Assembly (NCBI RefSeq): GCF_036013645.1
Contig: NZ_CP107869.1
Coordinates: 9,486,001 to 9,550,000 of the forward strand
Source of the DNA: Streptomyces sp. NBC_00490
GTDB lineage: Bacteria > Actinomycetota > Actinomycetes > Streptomycetales > Streptomycetaceae
Direction: 5' to 3'
DNA: 64,000 nt
Part shown: one piece after another, positions 35,683-47,301 of the stretch
Numbering within the stretch: position 1 is the first letter of the stretch
Layout: every line of letters begins with the position of its first letter
Program-made: the position numbers and the translations under genes
The notes under the pieces: model-generated
Told to the model about the DNA's origin: nothing
The model's input: the letters and a program-made list of their open reading frames with translations, nothing else
The model's database searches: none

Positions 35683-35829
35683 GGGCGGAGAGTAACGAGG
35701 CACCCCGGAACTTCCCATAGCCGTGCGCGAGGAATCCGGTGCCGGGGCCGATGCCGGTGTGTCATCAACCTGTCAAGGGATACGGCGGAGATGGGCCCGG
35801 AAAGATTTCAACTTTCGAAGGCTTGCCGA

Positions 35830-35867
35830 GAGTTGTAACTCATTAGTTAAATCAAGACGTGAACTAA
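35830..35867. promoter_or_regulatory. Paired dyads in the F5/8C gene promoter
   Basis: An AT-rich island upstream of the secreted protein holds GAGTT-GT-AACTC (35830-35841) and TTAGTT-N13-AACTAA (35843-35848 and 35862-35867). The second resembles the TTAGT-type inverted repeats of ROK/XylR or similar sugar regulators. They lie about 90-125 bp before the start and may overlap the promoter. Confidence 0.5.
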
Positions 35868-35953
35868 GCGTCGCGGCAGTGGCCTTGGCATACGGCCACG
35901 TCCGTCGTCGGCGCGCCCTCATGTCCTTTCCCGACGCACCCGCAGGGACCTCC

Positions 35954-38503
<2,550 letters not shown>

Positions 38504-38847
38504 TCCACGTCGTCGCCTGCCCTCGGGTGGTGCGCCCTCGGGGGTGCGCCACCTGCGGGCAGGCGACTGCCGGGCGGTGTGATGAAAGAAACAGAGGACT
38601 TCCTCGCGGCTCTCGACACACGAGACGGACTAACCCGTTCTAGCTGCATGAGATAGGGCTTCGCGTTGACTCTCCGGGGCAGAAGCCGCTGATGGCCGGG
38701 CTCCACGGAGGGTGGATCAGGGCCGCCGACTGGCTGGTGGACAGGCGGAGTCGGCGGGTTCGGTGTCTTCGACGGCCGTATCGCCCGTACCCTTTCGAGG
38801 GTCTACGGCGTCACATAGCGGGCGTCAAATACTGGAGGACACACCTC
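38504..38847. other. 344-bp region between the F5/8C gene and the rpoA copy
   Basis: No gene is supported. It contains a terminator-like hairpin at 38512-38567 and a possible -35 TTGACT at 38666-38671 without a convincing -10 at 17-18 nt. The last 40 bp hold GGAGG (38834-38838) before GTG 38848. The region upstream of the alpha gene gives no sign of rpsD. Confidence 0.5.
38512..38567 (+). terminator. Hairpin after the F5/8C gene
   Basis: GTCGCCTGCCC at 38512-38522 pairs perfectly with GGGCAGGCGAC at 38557-38567, and inner GGTGG/CCACC extends the stem. There is no T-run, as usual for many Streptomyces terminators. It begins 9 nt after the gene's stop codon. Confidence 0.6.
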
Positions 38848-39864
38848 GTGCTCATTGCTCAGCGTCCGTCTCTGACCGAAGAGGTCGTCGACGAGTTCCG
38901 CTCCCGGTTCGTGATCGAGCCGCTGGAGCCGGGCTTCGGCTACACCCTCGGCAACTCTCTTCGCCGCACCCTGCTGTCGTCGATCCCCGGCGCTGCTGTC
39001 ACCAGCATCCGCGTCGATGGCGTCCTGCACGAGTTCACCACCGTGCCGGGCGTCAAGGAGGACGTCACCGACCTGATCCTCAACATCAAGCAGCTGGTCG
39101 TCTCCTCGGAGCACGACGAGCCGGTCGTGATGTACCTGCGCAAGCAGGGTCCGGGTCTGGTCACCGCCGCCGACATCGCGCCTCCGGCCGGTGTCGAGGT
39201 GCACAACCCCGACCTGGTCCTGGCCACGCTGAACGGCAAGGGCAAGCTGGAGATGGAGCTCACGGTCGAGCGTGGCCGTGGTTATGTCTCCGCCGTGCAG
39301 AACAAGCAGGTCGGCCAGGAGATCGGCCGTATCCCGGTCGACTCCATCTACTCGCCCGTTCTCAAGGTCACGTACAAGGTCGAGGCGACCCGTGTCGAGC
39401 AGCGGACCGACTTCGACAAGCTGATCGTCGACGTCGAGACCAAGCAGGCGATGCGTCCGCGTGACGCCATGGCCTCTGCCGGTAAGACGCTGGTCGAGCT
39501 GTTCGGTCTCGCCCGTGAGCTGAACATCGACGCCGAGGGCATCGACATGGGCCCGTCCCCCACGGACGCCGCCCTGGCCGCTGATCTGGCGCTGCCGATC
39601 GAGGAGCTGGAGCTCACCGTTCGGTCGTACAACTGCCTCAAGCGTGAGGGCGTCCACTCCGTGGGCGAGCTCCTGGCGCGCTCCGAGGCCGACCTCCTGG
39701 ACATCCGTAACTTCGGTGCGAAGTCCATCGACGAGGTCAAGGCGAAGCTGGCCGGCCTGGGCCTGGGCCTGAAGGACAGCCCGCCCGGATTCGACCCGAC
39801 CGCCGCCGCCTTCGGCGCGGACGACGACGCGGACGCGGGTTTCGTGGAGACCGAGCAGTACTGA
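38848..39864 (+). CDS. rpoA: RNA polymerase alpha subunit (stand-alone rpoA copy)
   Basis: Complete alpha subunit of 338 residues, near the usual Streptomyces length. The N-terminal dimerisation/beta-binding domain shows [20 protein letters not shown], and the C-terminal domain (about residues 240-310) shows [20 protein letters not shown] and [20 protein letters not shown], with the DNA-contacting NFGAKS loop intact. It has GGAGG 9 nt before GTG 38848. No rpsD or rplQ flanks it and a strong terminator follows, so it is outside the ribosomal operon and probably a second copy. Frequent CGT and GGT codons suggest high expression. It should be able to enter RNA polymerase. Confidence 0.9.
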   Translation: MLIAQRPSLTEEVVDEFRSRFVIEPLEPGFGYTLGNSLRRTLLSSIPGAAVTSIRVDGVLHEFTTVPGVKEDVTDLILNIKQLVVSSEHDEPVVMYLRKQGPGLVTAADIAPPAGVEVHNPDLVLATLNGKGKLEMELTVERGRGYVSAVQNKQVGQEIGRIPVDSIYSPVLKVTYKVEATRVEQRTDFDKLIVDVETKQAMRPRDAMASAGKTLVELFGLARELNIDAEGIDMGPSPTDAALAADLALPIEELELTVRSYNCLKREGVHSVGELLARSEADLLDIRNFGAKSIDEVKAKLAGLGLGLKDSPPGFDPTAAAFGADDDADAGFVETEQY

Positions 39865-39967
39865 ACGCCGCGCCTAGCCGCGCGTGAGTGAGGGCCGGCG
39901 AGGGCGTGGACGCCTGTCCCGCGCTGACGCCGCCCTGAAGCGACGTGCCGCTTGATCTCCGCAAGAG

Positions 39968-40005
39968 GGACCGGGCCCCTGGTGAAGCAGCCAGGGGCCC
40001 GGTCC
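39968..40005 (+). terminator. Strong terminator after the rpoA copy
   Basis: Perfect 15-bp stem (GGACCGGGCCCCTGG at 39968-39982, complement at 39991-40005) with an 8-nt loop and a TTCCCTT tail. It ends a monocistronic rpoA transcript about 105 nt after the stop codon. Confidence 0.85.
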
Positions 40006-40110
40006 TTCCCTTGTCCCCGACGCCACCAGGGTGCGCGCGCCAGCGAGTCCGGCCATCGGGGTCGATGTCCATGCCGCCTGATCATGGAAGCGCCGACGGA
40101 GGGATGCAGT

Positions 40111-40389
40111 ATGAAGACCTTGGTGATCGGAGCGACCGGCTCCATCGGCCGAGCGGTCGCTGAGAGGCTGGAGCCCGAGCATGAGGTGATACGGGTGCGG
40201 TGATCTGCTGCGCCGGGCTTTGCACCATGTGCGGGACGGCGGGTCCGTCACTCTCACCAGCGGCTCTTTCGCGAGCCCACGCCAGGCGGCTCGTTCGGCG
40301 CTCTGGTGATGAGCGACGTCGCGCACGCTTACCTCCAGGCGGTCACGGGGGACATGCAGGGACAGATCTTGCGGCCTCTGCCCCGCTGA
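40111..40389 (+). pseudogene. Decayed short-chain dehydrogenase
   Basis: ATG 40111 opens the SDR start MKTLVIGATGSIGRAVAERL, but a stop comes at 40201-40203 after 30 codons. The next part, in another frame, encodes ALHHVRDGGSVTLTSGSFAS, a mid-SDR segment. A further part encodes DVAHAYLQAVTGDMQGQIL, the SDR C-terminus, ending at 40389. About half of a typical 200-residue SDR, including the YxxxK site, is missing. It is a remnant with internal deletions and frameshifts. Confidence 0.75.
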
Positions 40390-40447
40390 CAGCCGCCGCA
40401 GGGAAAAGCTGTCGACCGGCCGGACGCCGGTGCGGCAGGCTCCCCGC

Positions 40448-41569
40448 ATGACCACGGCGTCCTTCATCCCCGGGCTGGAACTGTCGCGTCGGTTCTACTT
40501 CGAGGCGGTGCGTCCGTTGCTGGACGAAGCCGCTCCCGGGCTGGCGCATTCCGCCGCCCGTCTGGGCAGCGGATCGGAAGTCCTCGGGTTCGACACCGTC
40601 CGTTCCGCCGACCACGAGTGGGGGCCGCGCCTGCAGCTCTTCCTCCACCCGCAGGACGTCACCCGCCATGGCCCGATGATCACCGCACTGCTCGGCGAAC
40701 GCCTGCCGAAGACCTTCCACGGCTATCCGACACACTTCGCCTCCACCGGCGAGGCGGGCATCGGGGTCATGCGGACAACGGACGGCCCCGTCCACCACCG
40801 GGTCCAAGTGGCGGACCCTGGCGCCTGGTTCACCGACCTCCTCGGCTTCGACCCGTGCCACGACGTCACGGTCGCCGACTGGCTGGCCGCCCCCACCCAG
40901 CGCCTCGCCGAGGTCACGGCCGGTGCCGTATTCCACGACGGACTGCGCCGACTCGCTCCGGCCCGCGCCCGACTCGCCTGGTATCCCCGCGATCTGTGGC
41001 GGTACCTCCTGGCCTGCCAGTGGCAGCGGATCTCCCAGGAGGAGGCCTTCGTCGGCCGCTGCGGGGAGGTGGGAGACGAACTCGGTTCCGCGGTCGTCGC
41101 GGCCCGCCTGGTGCGCGATCTGATGCGGCTGTGCCTGCTGATGGAGCGCCGCTACCCGCCGTACGGCAAGTGGCTCGGCAGCGCTTTTTCCCGCATCCCG
41201 CAGGCGTCCGCGCTCACCCCGGTCCTGACCGCGGCACTCACCGCCGTCGACTGGCACATCCGCGAGCAGCACCTGGCCCGCGCCTACGAGACGGTCGCGG
41301 CCGCGCACAACGACCTCGGCCTGACCGACCCGGTCGATCCCGCCACGCGGCACTACCACAGCAGGCCCTTCCGGGTGCTGCACGCCGAACGCTTCACCGC
41401 GGCGCTGATGGCCCACGTCACCGCCCCGGAGGTCCGCTGCCTGCCCGTGATCGGCGCCGTCGACCAGTTCGTCGACAGTACGGACGTCCTGAGCCGTCCG
41501 GCGCTGACGCGGGCCGCCACCCACGCAACCCTCGGCCCTCTCCCTGAGACCCCTGCCCCGAAGGATTGA
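40448..41569 (+). CDS. DUF4037-domain protein
   Basis: Cytosolic protein of 373 residues with the DUF4037 layout. The N-terminal part resembles a nucleotidyltransferase (ARLGSGSEVLGFDTVRSADH, WGPRLQLFL, with a DxD-like HEWGPR), and the C-terminal DUF4037 core shows WYPRDLWRYLLACQWQRISQ and YPPYGKWLGSAFSRIP. The family is thought to be nucleotidyltransferase-related; the substrate is unknown. ATG 40448 is used; no clear ribosome binding site precedes it. Confidence 0.85.
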   Translation: MTTASFIPGLELSRRFYFEAVRPLLDEAAPGLAHSAARLGSGSEVLGFDTVRSADHEWGPRLQLFLHPQDVTRHGPMITALLGERLPKTFHGYPTHFASTGEAGIGVMRTTDGPVHHRVQVADPGAWFTDLLGFDPCHDVTVADWLAAPTQRLAEVTAGAVFHDGLRRLAPARARLAWYPRDLWRYLLACQWQRISQEEAFVGRCGEVGDELGSAVVAARLVRDLMRLCLLMERRYPPYGKWLGSAFSRIPQASALTPVLTAALTAVDWHIREQHLARAYETVAAAHNDLGLTDPVDPATRHYHSRPFRVLHAERFTAALMAHVTAPEVRCLPVIGAVDQFVDSTDVLSRPALTRAATHATLGPLPETPAPKD

Positions 41570-41596
41570 GGCGCTCTGGTCCCGGCCGTAAGAGGT

Positions 41597-41634
41597 CCGT
41601 CAAAACCGTGGGCACCGCCGTCAGGGAGCCGTCA
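41597..41634. promoter_or_regulatory. Phased CCGTCA direct repeats in the kdp promoter
   Basis: CCGTCA occurs at 41597-41602, 41618-41623 and 41629-41634, spaced 21 and 11 bp, which are whole helical turns. Direct repeats on one helix face are the usual binding pattern of OmpR-family regulators such as KdpE. They lie 78-115 bp upstream of the first kdp-operon start. Confidence 0.55.
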
Positions 41635-41711
41635 ACGGACGACCGATCCGGCGAAAGAGGCGCTTTCCTCTAGCTGTCCCTTTCCCACGAACCTCACTCC
41701 GGGAGTTCGCG

Positions 41712-41795
41712 ATGGCCGATCTGGCCTTCGTCATCGTCACGATCGCGGGTTTCGCGCTGGTGGCCCTCGTCGCCAAGGGGGTGACGAAGCTGTGA
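41712..41795 (+). CDS. 27-residue membrane peptide upstream of kdpF
   Basis: ATG 41712 with GGGAG 8 nt upstream opens a 27-codon gene for a single membrane helix (MADLAFVIVTIAGFALVALV followed by AKGVTKL). Its stop TGA (41793-41795) overlaps the kdpF GTG at 41792. A short hydrophobic peptide in this place, coupled to kdpF, suggests a second KdpF-like stabiliser of the complex. This is inferred from position and length. Confidence 0.7.
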   Translation: MADLAFVIVTIAGFALVALVAKGVTKL

Positions 41796-41881
41796 CCGCC
41801 GAGAACATCGTCGGCCTCGTCGTGGCCGTCGCCCTGCTGGGCTATCTCGTCCTCGCGCTGATTTTTCCGGAGAGGTTCTGA
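41792..41881 (+). CDS. kdpF: KdpF, small subunit of the K+-translocating ATPase
   Basis: Membrane peptide of 29 residues ([20 protein letters not shown], then [12 protein letters not shown] read as Met), typical of KdpF in length and in the LIFPERF tail. It packs against KdpA and stabilises the KdpFABC complex. GTG 41792 overlaps the preceding peptide's stop by 4 bp. kdpA follows 7 bp after its stop. Confidence 0.85.
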   Translation: MTAENIVGLVVAVALLGYLVLALIFPERF

Positions 41882-41888
41882 GACACAG

Positions 41889-43568
41889 ATGGGTCCCGTA
41901 CTCGCCGGCGTCCTGCAACTCCTCGCCCTCATAGGCGCGCTGGCGCTCGTCCACATCCCCCTCGGCAACTACATGGCCAAGGTCTACACCTCCGACCGGC
42001 ACTGGCGCGTCGAGAAGTGGATCTACAAGGGCATCGGTGCCGACCCGACCACCGAGATGCGCTGGCCCGCCTACCTGCGCGGAGTGCTCGCCTTCTCGGC
42101 CGTGAGCGTCCTGTTCCTGTATCTCCTCCAGCGGCTCCAGGGCGTCCTGCCCGGTTCGCTGGGCTTCGCGTCGATCGACCCGGACCAGGCGTTCAACACG
42201 GCGGTCTCGTTCGTCACGAACACCAACTGGCAGTCGTACTACGGCGAGCAGACCATGGGCCACGTCGTACAGACCGCCGGTCTGGCCGTGCAGAACTTCG
42301 TCTCCGCCGCTGTCGGTATCGCGGTGGCGGTGGCTCTTGTACGAGGGTTCGCGCGCTCCCGGACCGGTGAGCTCGGCAACTTCTGGTCCGACCTGGTGCG
42401 TGGTGTCGTACGCATCCTGCTGCCCGGGGCTTTCCTTGCCGCGATCGTGCTGGTCGCCTGCGGTGTGATCCAGAACTTCTCCGGGATCCATGAGGTCGGT
42501 CAATTCCTCCATGGCCACAGCATGGGCGGCTCGCAGCAGTGGAACGGCGGTGCGGTCGCCTCGCAGGAGGCCATCAAGGAGATCGGCACCAACGGCGGCG
42601 GCTACTTCAACGCCAACAGCGCCCACCCCTTTGAGAACCCCACCCCGTTCACGAACCTCTTCGAGATCTTCCTGATCCTCGCCATCCCGTTCGCGCTGAC
42701 CCGCACCTTCGGCCTCATGGTCGGCTCGGTCAGGCAGGGCTACGCGATCCTCGCCACCATGGCCGCCATCTGGATCGGCTTCACCGCCCTGATGATGTGG
42801 ACCGAGTTCGCCCACCACGGTCCGGCGTTCGACATCGCCGGTGGGGCGTACGAGGGCAAGGAGGTCCGCTTCGGCGTCGGCGGCTCGTCGATCTTCGCCA
42901 CGGCGACCACGCTCACCTCGACCGGTGCGGTGGACTCCTTCCACTCCTCCTTCACCGGGCTGGGCGGCGGCATCACGATGCTCGGCATGATGCTGGGCGA
43001 GATCGCGCCCGGCGGTACCGGTTCCGGTCTGTACGGCATGCTGATCATGGCGATCATCGCGGTGTTCATCGCCGGGCTGATGGTCGGCCGTACGCCCGAA
43101 TACCTGGGCAAGAAGATCGGCACCCGCGAGATCAAGCTGGCGGCCTGCTACATCCTCATCACCCCGGCGCTGGTCCTCGTCTTCACCGCCGCCGCGATGG
43201 CACTGCCCACGCCGGGCAACTCGATGACCAACAGCGGGGCGCACGGGTTCTCCGAGATCCTGTACGCCTACACGTCCGCCTCGAACAACAACGGCTCGGC
43301 CTTCGCCGGTCTGAACGCGGACACGCAGTGGTTCAACAGCACGCTCGGCCTGTGCATGCTGTTCGGCCGCTTCCTGCCGATGGTGTTCGTTCTCGCGCTG
43401 GCCGGTTCGCTCGCCGAGCAGAGGCCCGTGCCGGCCACCGCCGGCACCCTGCGCACCGAGAAACCGCTGTTCACCGGTCTGCTGGTGGGAGCGATCCTGA
43501 TCATCACCGGTCTGACCTACTTCCCGGCCCTCGCGCTGGGTCCGCTGGCCGAGGGGCTGGCGTCATGA
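41889..43568 (+). CDS. kdpA: KdpA, potassium-binding subunit
   Basis: Membrane subunit of 559 residues that binds and conducts K+ in the high-affinity Kdp ATPase. About ten helices carry four pore-loop repeats, with selectivity-filter motifs visible such as [12 protein letters not shown] and [18 protein letters not shown]. It belongs to the kdpFABC operon and its stop overlaps the kdpB start as ATGA. The kdpDE sensor pair is not inside the window. Length is normal. Confidence 0.97.
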   Translation: MGPVLAGVLQLLALIGALALVHIPLGNYMAKVYTSDRHWRVEKWIYKGIGADPTTEMRWPAYLRGVLAFSAVSVLFLYLLQRLQGVLPGSLGFASIDPDQAFNTAVSFVTNTNWQSYYGEQTMGHVVQTAGLAVQNFVSAAVGIAVAVALVRGFARSRTGELGNFWSDLVRGVVRILLPGAFLAAIVLVACGVIQNFSGIHEVGQFLHGHSMGGSQQWNGGAVASQEAIKEIGTNGGGYFNANSAHPFENPTPFTNLFEIFLILAIPFALTRTFGLMVGSVRQGYAILATMAAIWIGFTALMMWTEFAHHGPAFDIAGGAYEGKEVRFGVGGSSIFATATTLTSTGAVDSFHSSFTGLGGGITMLGMMLGEIAPGGTGSGLYGMLIMAIIAVFIAGLMVGRTPEYLGKKIGTREIKLAACYILITPALVLVFTAAAMALPTPGNSMTNSGAHGFSEILYAYTSASNNNGSAFAGLNADTQWFNSTLGLCMLFGRFLPMVFVLALAGSLAEQRPVPATAGTLRTEKPLFTGLLVGAILIITGLTYFPALALGPLAEGLAS

Positions 43569-45697
43569 CCACCGACGTAACGAATCAAGAGGACTCCATG
43601 TCCACAGCCACCCCGACCCGGGCGCCGCACAGCGACGTCCCCACCGGGACCAAGGCCGCCGAAGGACGTGTCGGCGCGGGTCTCTTCGACCCCGGGCAGT
43701 TGGTGACGTCGCTGCCCGACGCCTTCCGCAAGCTCGATCCGCGGGTGATGGTGAAGTCCCCGGTGATGTTCGTGGTCCTCGTCGGCTCGGTGCTGACGAC
43801 ACTCTTCTCCTTCAAGGACCCGGGGGACTGGTTCGGCTGGGCGATCAGCGCCTGGCTGTGGCTCACGGTCATCTTCGCGAACCTCGCGGAGGCGGTCGCC
43901 GAGGGCCGGGGCAAGGCGCAGGCGGACACCCTGCGCAGGGCCAAGACCGACACGGTGGCCCGTCGTCTCGTGGGGGAGTCCGAGGAGCAGGTGCCGGGCA
44001 CCGAACTGCGCATCGGCGATCTGGTCGTCTGCGAGACCGGCGACATCATCCCCGGCGACGGTGACGTCGTCGAGGGCGTCGCGTCGGTCGACGAGTCGGC
44101 CATCACCGGTGAGTCGGCACCCGTGATCCGGGAGTCCGGCGGTGACCGCAGCGCCGTGACCGGCGGGACGAAGGTGCTGTCCGACCGCATCGTCATCAAG
44201 ATCACGACGAAGTCGGGCGAGACCTTCATCGACCGCATGATCAACCTCGTCGAGGGCGCCGCGCGCCAGAAGACACCGAACGAGATCGCGCTCAACATCC
44301 TGCTCGCGTCCTTGACGATCGTCTTCCTGCTCGCGGTGGCCACCCTGCCGCCGTTCGCCGACTACGCGGGAACCCACCTGTCCATGGTCGTCCTGGTGGC
44401 GCTCCTGGTCTGTCTGATCCCGACCACCATCGGCGCCCTGCTCTCCGCGATCGGTATCGCCGGCATGGACCGGTTGGTGCAGAGGAACGTGCTGGCCATG
44501 TCCGGAAGGGCAGTTGAGGCCGCGGGTGACGTCTCCACGCTGCTGCTCGACAAGACCGGCACCATCACCCTCGGCAACCGGCAGGCGGCCGAGTTCGTGC
44601 CGGTGAGCGGGACGACGGAGGCCCAGGTAGCCGACGCTGCCCAGCTCTCCTCGCTGGCCGACGAGACACCCGAGGGCCGCTCCGTCGTCGTCCTCGCGAA
44701 GGAGAAGTACGGGCTGCGCGAGCGGCACCAGGGCGAGCTGGCCGGTGCCGAGTGGATCGCCTTCACCGCACAGACCCGGATGTCGGGGGTGGACGTCGAC
44801 GGGCGCAAGATCCGCAAGGGTGCGGCCGGTTCGGTCGTCGCCTGGGTGCGGGACCAGGGTGGCGAGGTGTCCGAGGACGCGGGCGCGCTCACCGACCGCA
44901 TCTCCGAGGCGGGCGGCACCCCGCTGCTCGTGGCCGTCGAGGACTCGGAGGGCGCCCGCGTGCTCGGGGTCATCCACCTCAAGGACGTCGTCAAGGAGGG
45001 CATGCGGGAGCGGTTCGACGAACTGCGCCGCATGGGCATCAAGACCGTCATGATCACGGGTGACAACCCGCTGACCGCCAAGGCGATCGCCGAGGAGGCG
45101 GGCGTCGACGACTTCCTCGCGGAGGCCACCCCCGAGGACAAGATGGCCCTCATCAGGCGGGAGCAGGCGGGCGGCAAGCTCGTCGCGATGACCGGCGACG
45201 GGACCAACGACGCGCCCGCGCTGGCCCAGGCGGACGTCGGCGTGGCGATGAACACCGGCACGTCGGCCGCCAAGGAGGCCGGCAACATGGTCGACCTCGA
45301 CTCGAACCCGACCAAGCTCATCGAGATCGTCGAGATCGGCAAGCAACTCCTCATCACCCGGGGCGCGTTGACGACGTTCTCCATCGCCAACGACGTCGCG
45401 AAGTACTTCGCGATCATCCCGGCGCTGTTCGCGGCGGTCTACCCGGGCCTGGACAGGCTCAACATCATGGGCCTGACCTCGCCGGACTCCGCGATCCTGT
45501 CCGCCGTCATCTTCAACGCGATCATCATCATCGCGCTGGTGCCGCTCGCCCTGCGGGGTGTGCGGTACCGCCCGGTGAGCGCCGACAAGATGCTGCGCCG
45601 CAACCTCACCATCTACGGTCTCGGCGGACTGGTCGCCCCCTTCATCGGCATCAAGCTCATCGACCTGCTCATCTCTCTGATCCCCGGAATCGGCTGA
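43565..45697 (+). CDS. kdpB: KdpB, P-type ATPase subunit
   Basis: Catalytic P-type ATPase of 710 residues that powers K+ import. Key sites are the TGES loop (about residue 181), the phosphorylated Asp in [10 protein letters not shown] (about residue 329), the hinge region [20 protein letters not shown] and about seven membrane helices. ATG 43565 overlaps the kdpA stop as ATGA. A downstream in-frame ATG at 43598 with AGAGGA is an alternative. It forms a complex with KdpF, KdpA and KdpC at the membrane. Confidence 0.97.
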   Translation: MTTDVTNQEDSMSTATPTRAPHSDVPTGTKAAEGRVGAGLFDPGQLVTSLPDAFRKLDPRVMVKSPVMFVVLVGSVLTTLFSFKDPGDWFGWAISAWLWLTVIFANLAEAVAEGRGKAQADTLRRAKTDTVARRLVGESEEQVPGTELRIGDLVVCETGDIIPGDGDVVEGVASVDESAITGESAPVIRESGGDRSAVTGGTKVLSDRIVIKITTKSGETFIDRMINLVEGAARQKTPNEIALNILLASLTIVFLLAVATLPPFADYAGTHLSMVVLVALLVCLIPTTIGALLSAIGIAGMDRLVQRNVLAMSGRAVEAAGDVSTLLLDKTGTITLGNRQAAEFVPVSGTTEAQVADAAQLSSLADETPEGRSVVVLAKEKYGLRERHQGELAGAEWIAFTAQTRMSGVDVDGRKIRKGAAGSVVAWVRDQGGEVSEDAGALTDRISEAGGTPLLVAVEDSEGARVLGVIHLKDVVKEGMRERFDELRRMGIKTVMITGDNPLTAKAIAEEAGVDDFLAEATPEDKMALIRREQAGGKLVAMTGDGTNDAPALAQADVGVAMNTGTSAAKEAGNMVDLDSNPTKLIEIVEIGKQLLITRGALTTFSIANDVAKYFAIIPALFAAVYPGLDRLNIMGLTSPDSAILSAVIFNAIIIIALVPLALRGVRYRPVSADKMLRRNLTIYGLGGLVAPFIGIKLIDLLISLIPGIG

Positions 45698-45702
45698 TCG
45701 CC

Positions 45703-46371
45703 ATGAACAACTCCGTCACGAACACCCTCCGGTTGCTCGGGGCCGGCCTGCGCGCCCTCCTCGTGCTGTCCCTGGTGACCGGCGTCATCTACCCGCTGGT
45801 CGTCACGGGCGTCGCCCAGGCGCTCTTCACCGACCAGGCGAACGGCTCCGAGATCAAGGCGGACGGCAAGGTCGTCGGCTCCTCCCTGATCGGGCAGTCG
45901 TACAACCTGCCGCTGAAGAAGGGCGAGGAGAGCGCGTCTCCCGACCTGAAGTGGTTCCAGGGGCGTCCGCAGAACGGCCTCGGCACGAACAGCGTCAACA
46001 CGCAGTACGCGCTGATCCTGTCCGGTGCCACCAACCGCTCCGGTGACAACGCCGAACTGATCGCGTGGGTCAAGGCCGCCAAGGCCGCCGTCATCAAGGA
46101 CAACTCGACCCCGGACCACAAGGTCGAGGCGTCCGAGGTGCCCGCCGACGCGGTGACGTCCTCCGGATCCGGCCTGGACCCGGACATCTCCCCGGCCTAC
46201 GCCGACCTCCAGGTCTACCGGGTCGCCGAGAAGAACCACCTGTCGGTCGCCCAGGTGCGGAAGCTGGTCGACGACCACACCGAAGGGCGCACGCTCGGCT
46301 TCATCGGTGAGTCCCGGGTGAACGTCCTCGAACTCAACATCGCGCTCAGGGACCTCATAGCGAACACCTGA
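45703..46371 (+). CDS. kdpC: KdpC, potassium-ATPase accessory subunit
   Basis: Single-pass membrane protein of 222 residues. The N-terminal helix is about residues 15-40 (LRALLVLSLVTGVIYPLVVT). The soluble domain shows SLIGQSYNLPLKKGEESASP and the C-terminal motif DPDISPAYADLQVYRVAEKN, both standard for KdpC. It assists ATP binding in the Kdp complex. It starts 5 bp after the kdpB stop and ends the operon. Confidence 0.96.
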   Translation: MNNSVTNTLRLLGAGLRALLVLSLVTGVIYPLVVTGVAQALFTDQANGSEIKADGKVVGSSLIGQSYNLPLKKGEESASPDLKWFQGRPQNGLGTNSVNTQYALILSGATNRSGDNAELIAWVKAAKAAVIKDNSTPDHKVEASEVPADAVTSSGSGLDPDISPAYADLQVYRVAEKNHLSVAQVRKLVDDHTEGRTLGFIGESRVNVLELNIALRDLIANT

Positions 46372-46401
46372 CGGCCTTGCGTGGCGGATTGGCCGATGGA
46401 T

Positions 46402-47229
46402 TCAGGAAGGAGTGGCGCGTACGGCGGTCGTCGCCAGGGTGGTGTAGTTCATCGTGAAGCGTCCGCCGAGGGAGTCGATGGCGTCGCCGACCGCGTTCAG
46501 GACGTCGGCCAGTTGATCGGGAGGGAGCTGGGTCAGGCCTCCGGTGGTGGGGAGCAGGTCCAGCCATTGGTCGCGTGTGTAGGACCGCTCCCAGTCGAAT
46601 CGCCACTGTTCGGGAGCGTTGAACTGCCCGGTCTCGCGGATCTGGTCGGCGGACTTCGCGTAGGCCGCCTGGTACAGGTCGAGTGGACGCCGGGCCGGTT
46701 GGCCGGTGAGCGGGGAGTCGGGCGCCGCGCGTCGGTAGGCGGCGGCGAACGGTTCGGCCACCTCGGGCGGCGGCTCGTACACGTGCCCGAAGATCGCCAG
46801 CCGTCCGCCAGGACGCAGCACATGTGCCGCTTTCATGGGTCCGGTGGCCGGATCCACCCAGTGCCACGACTGGGCGGCGATGACCGCGTCGAACGTCCGG
46901 CCGTCCGGCTGCCAGCCCTCGAAGGTCGCCACCTCGACCTGTAGGCCACGGGTTCGTGCGAAGTCGGCCATCCGCGCGTCGGGCTCGACGCCGAGCACGG
47001 TGCAGCCGGCGGCCTGGAACTGGCGGGCCGCGATGCCGGTGCCGCAGCCGACGTCGAGTACGGCGGGGCCCGGGATCGAGGCGAGGATCCGCGTCACCAG
47101 TGCGTCGGGGTAGCCGGGCCGGGCTTGGTCGTAGCGCCGCGCGTCCGCACCGAACGACTCGGCCATGCGCCGGGCCTGATGCGGCTGCGCCGGGGAGGGA
47201 TCTGGCTGCTCTCGCGGTAAGGTGGGCAT
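46402..47229 (-). CDS. Class I SAM-dependent methyltransferase
   Basis: Methyltransferase of 275 residues with the class I Rossmann fold. Motif I is AVLDVGCGTGIAARQFQAAG, motif II is VLGVEPDARMADFARTRG and motif III region is IAAQSWHWVDPATG. The family (methyltransferase type 11) methylates small molecules; the substrate is unknown. Its ATG at 47229 lies inside the first of two palindromic operators, so it is probably repressed by the divergent TetR regulator. Confidence 0.9.
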   Translation of the reverse strand: MPTLPREQPDPSPAQPHQARRMAESFGADARRYDQARPGYPDALVTRILASIPGPAVLDVGCGTGIAARQFQAAGCTVLGVEPDARMADFARTRGLQVEVATFEGWQPDGRTFDAVIAAQSWHWVDPATGPMKAAHVLRPGGRLAIFGHVYEPPPEVAEPFAAAYRRAAPDSPLTGQPARRPLDLYQAAYAKSADQIRETGQFNAPEQWRFDWERSYTRDQWLDLLPTTGGLTQLPPDQLADVLNAVGDAIDSLGGRFTMNYTTLATTAVRATPS

Positions 47230-47257
47230 GTGCCCACCTTAGTGGGCGCATGCCCAC
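47222..47257. promoter_or_regulatory. Two tandem 16-bp palindromic operators
   Basis: 47222-47237 is GTGGGCATGTGCCCAC and 47242-47257 is GTGGGCGCATGCCCAC, both dyads with 6-7 bp arms and centres 20 bp apart. The first covers the methyltransferase start codon; the second lies between it and the TetR gene. The pattern fits a TetR-family dimer-of-dimers site controlling both genes. Confidence 0.75.
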
Positions 47258-47301
47258 TCGGCAACGGACGCCGACGGGTCGACGTACGAGAGGATCGATG
47301 A

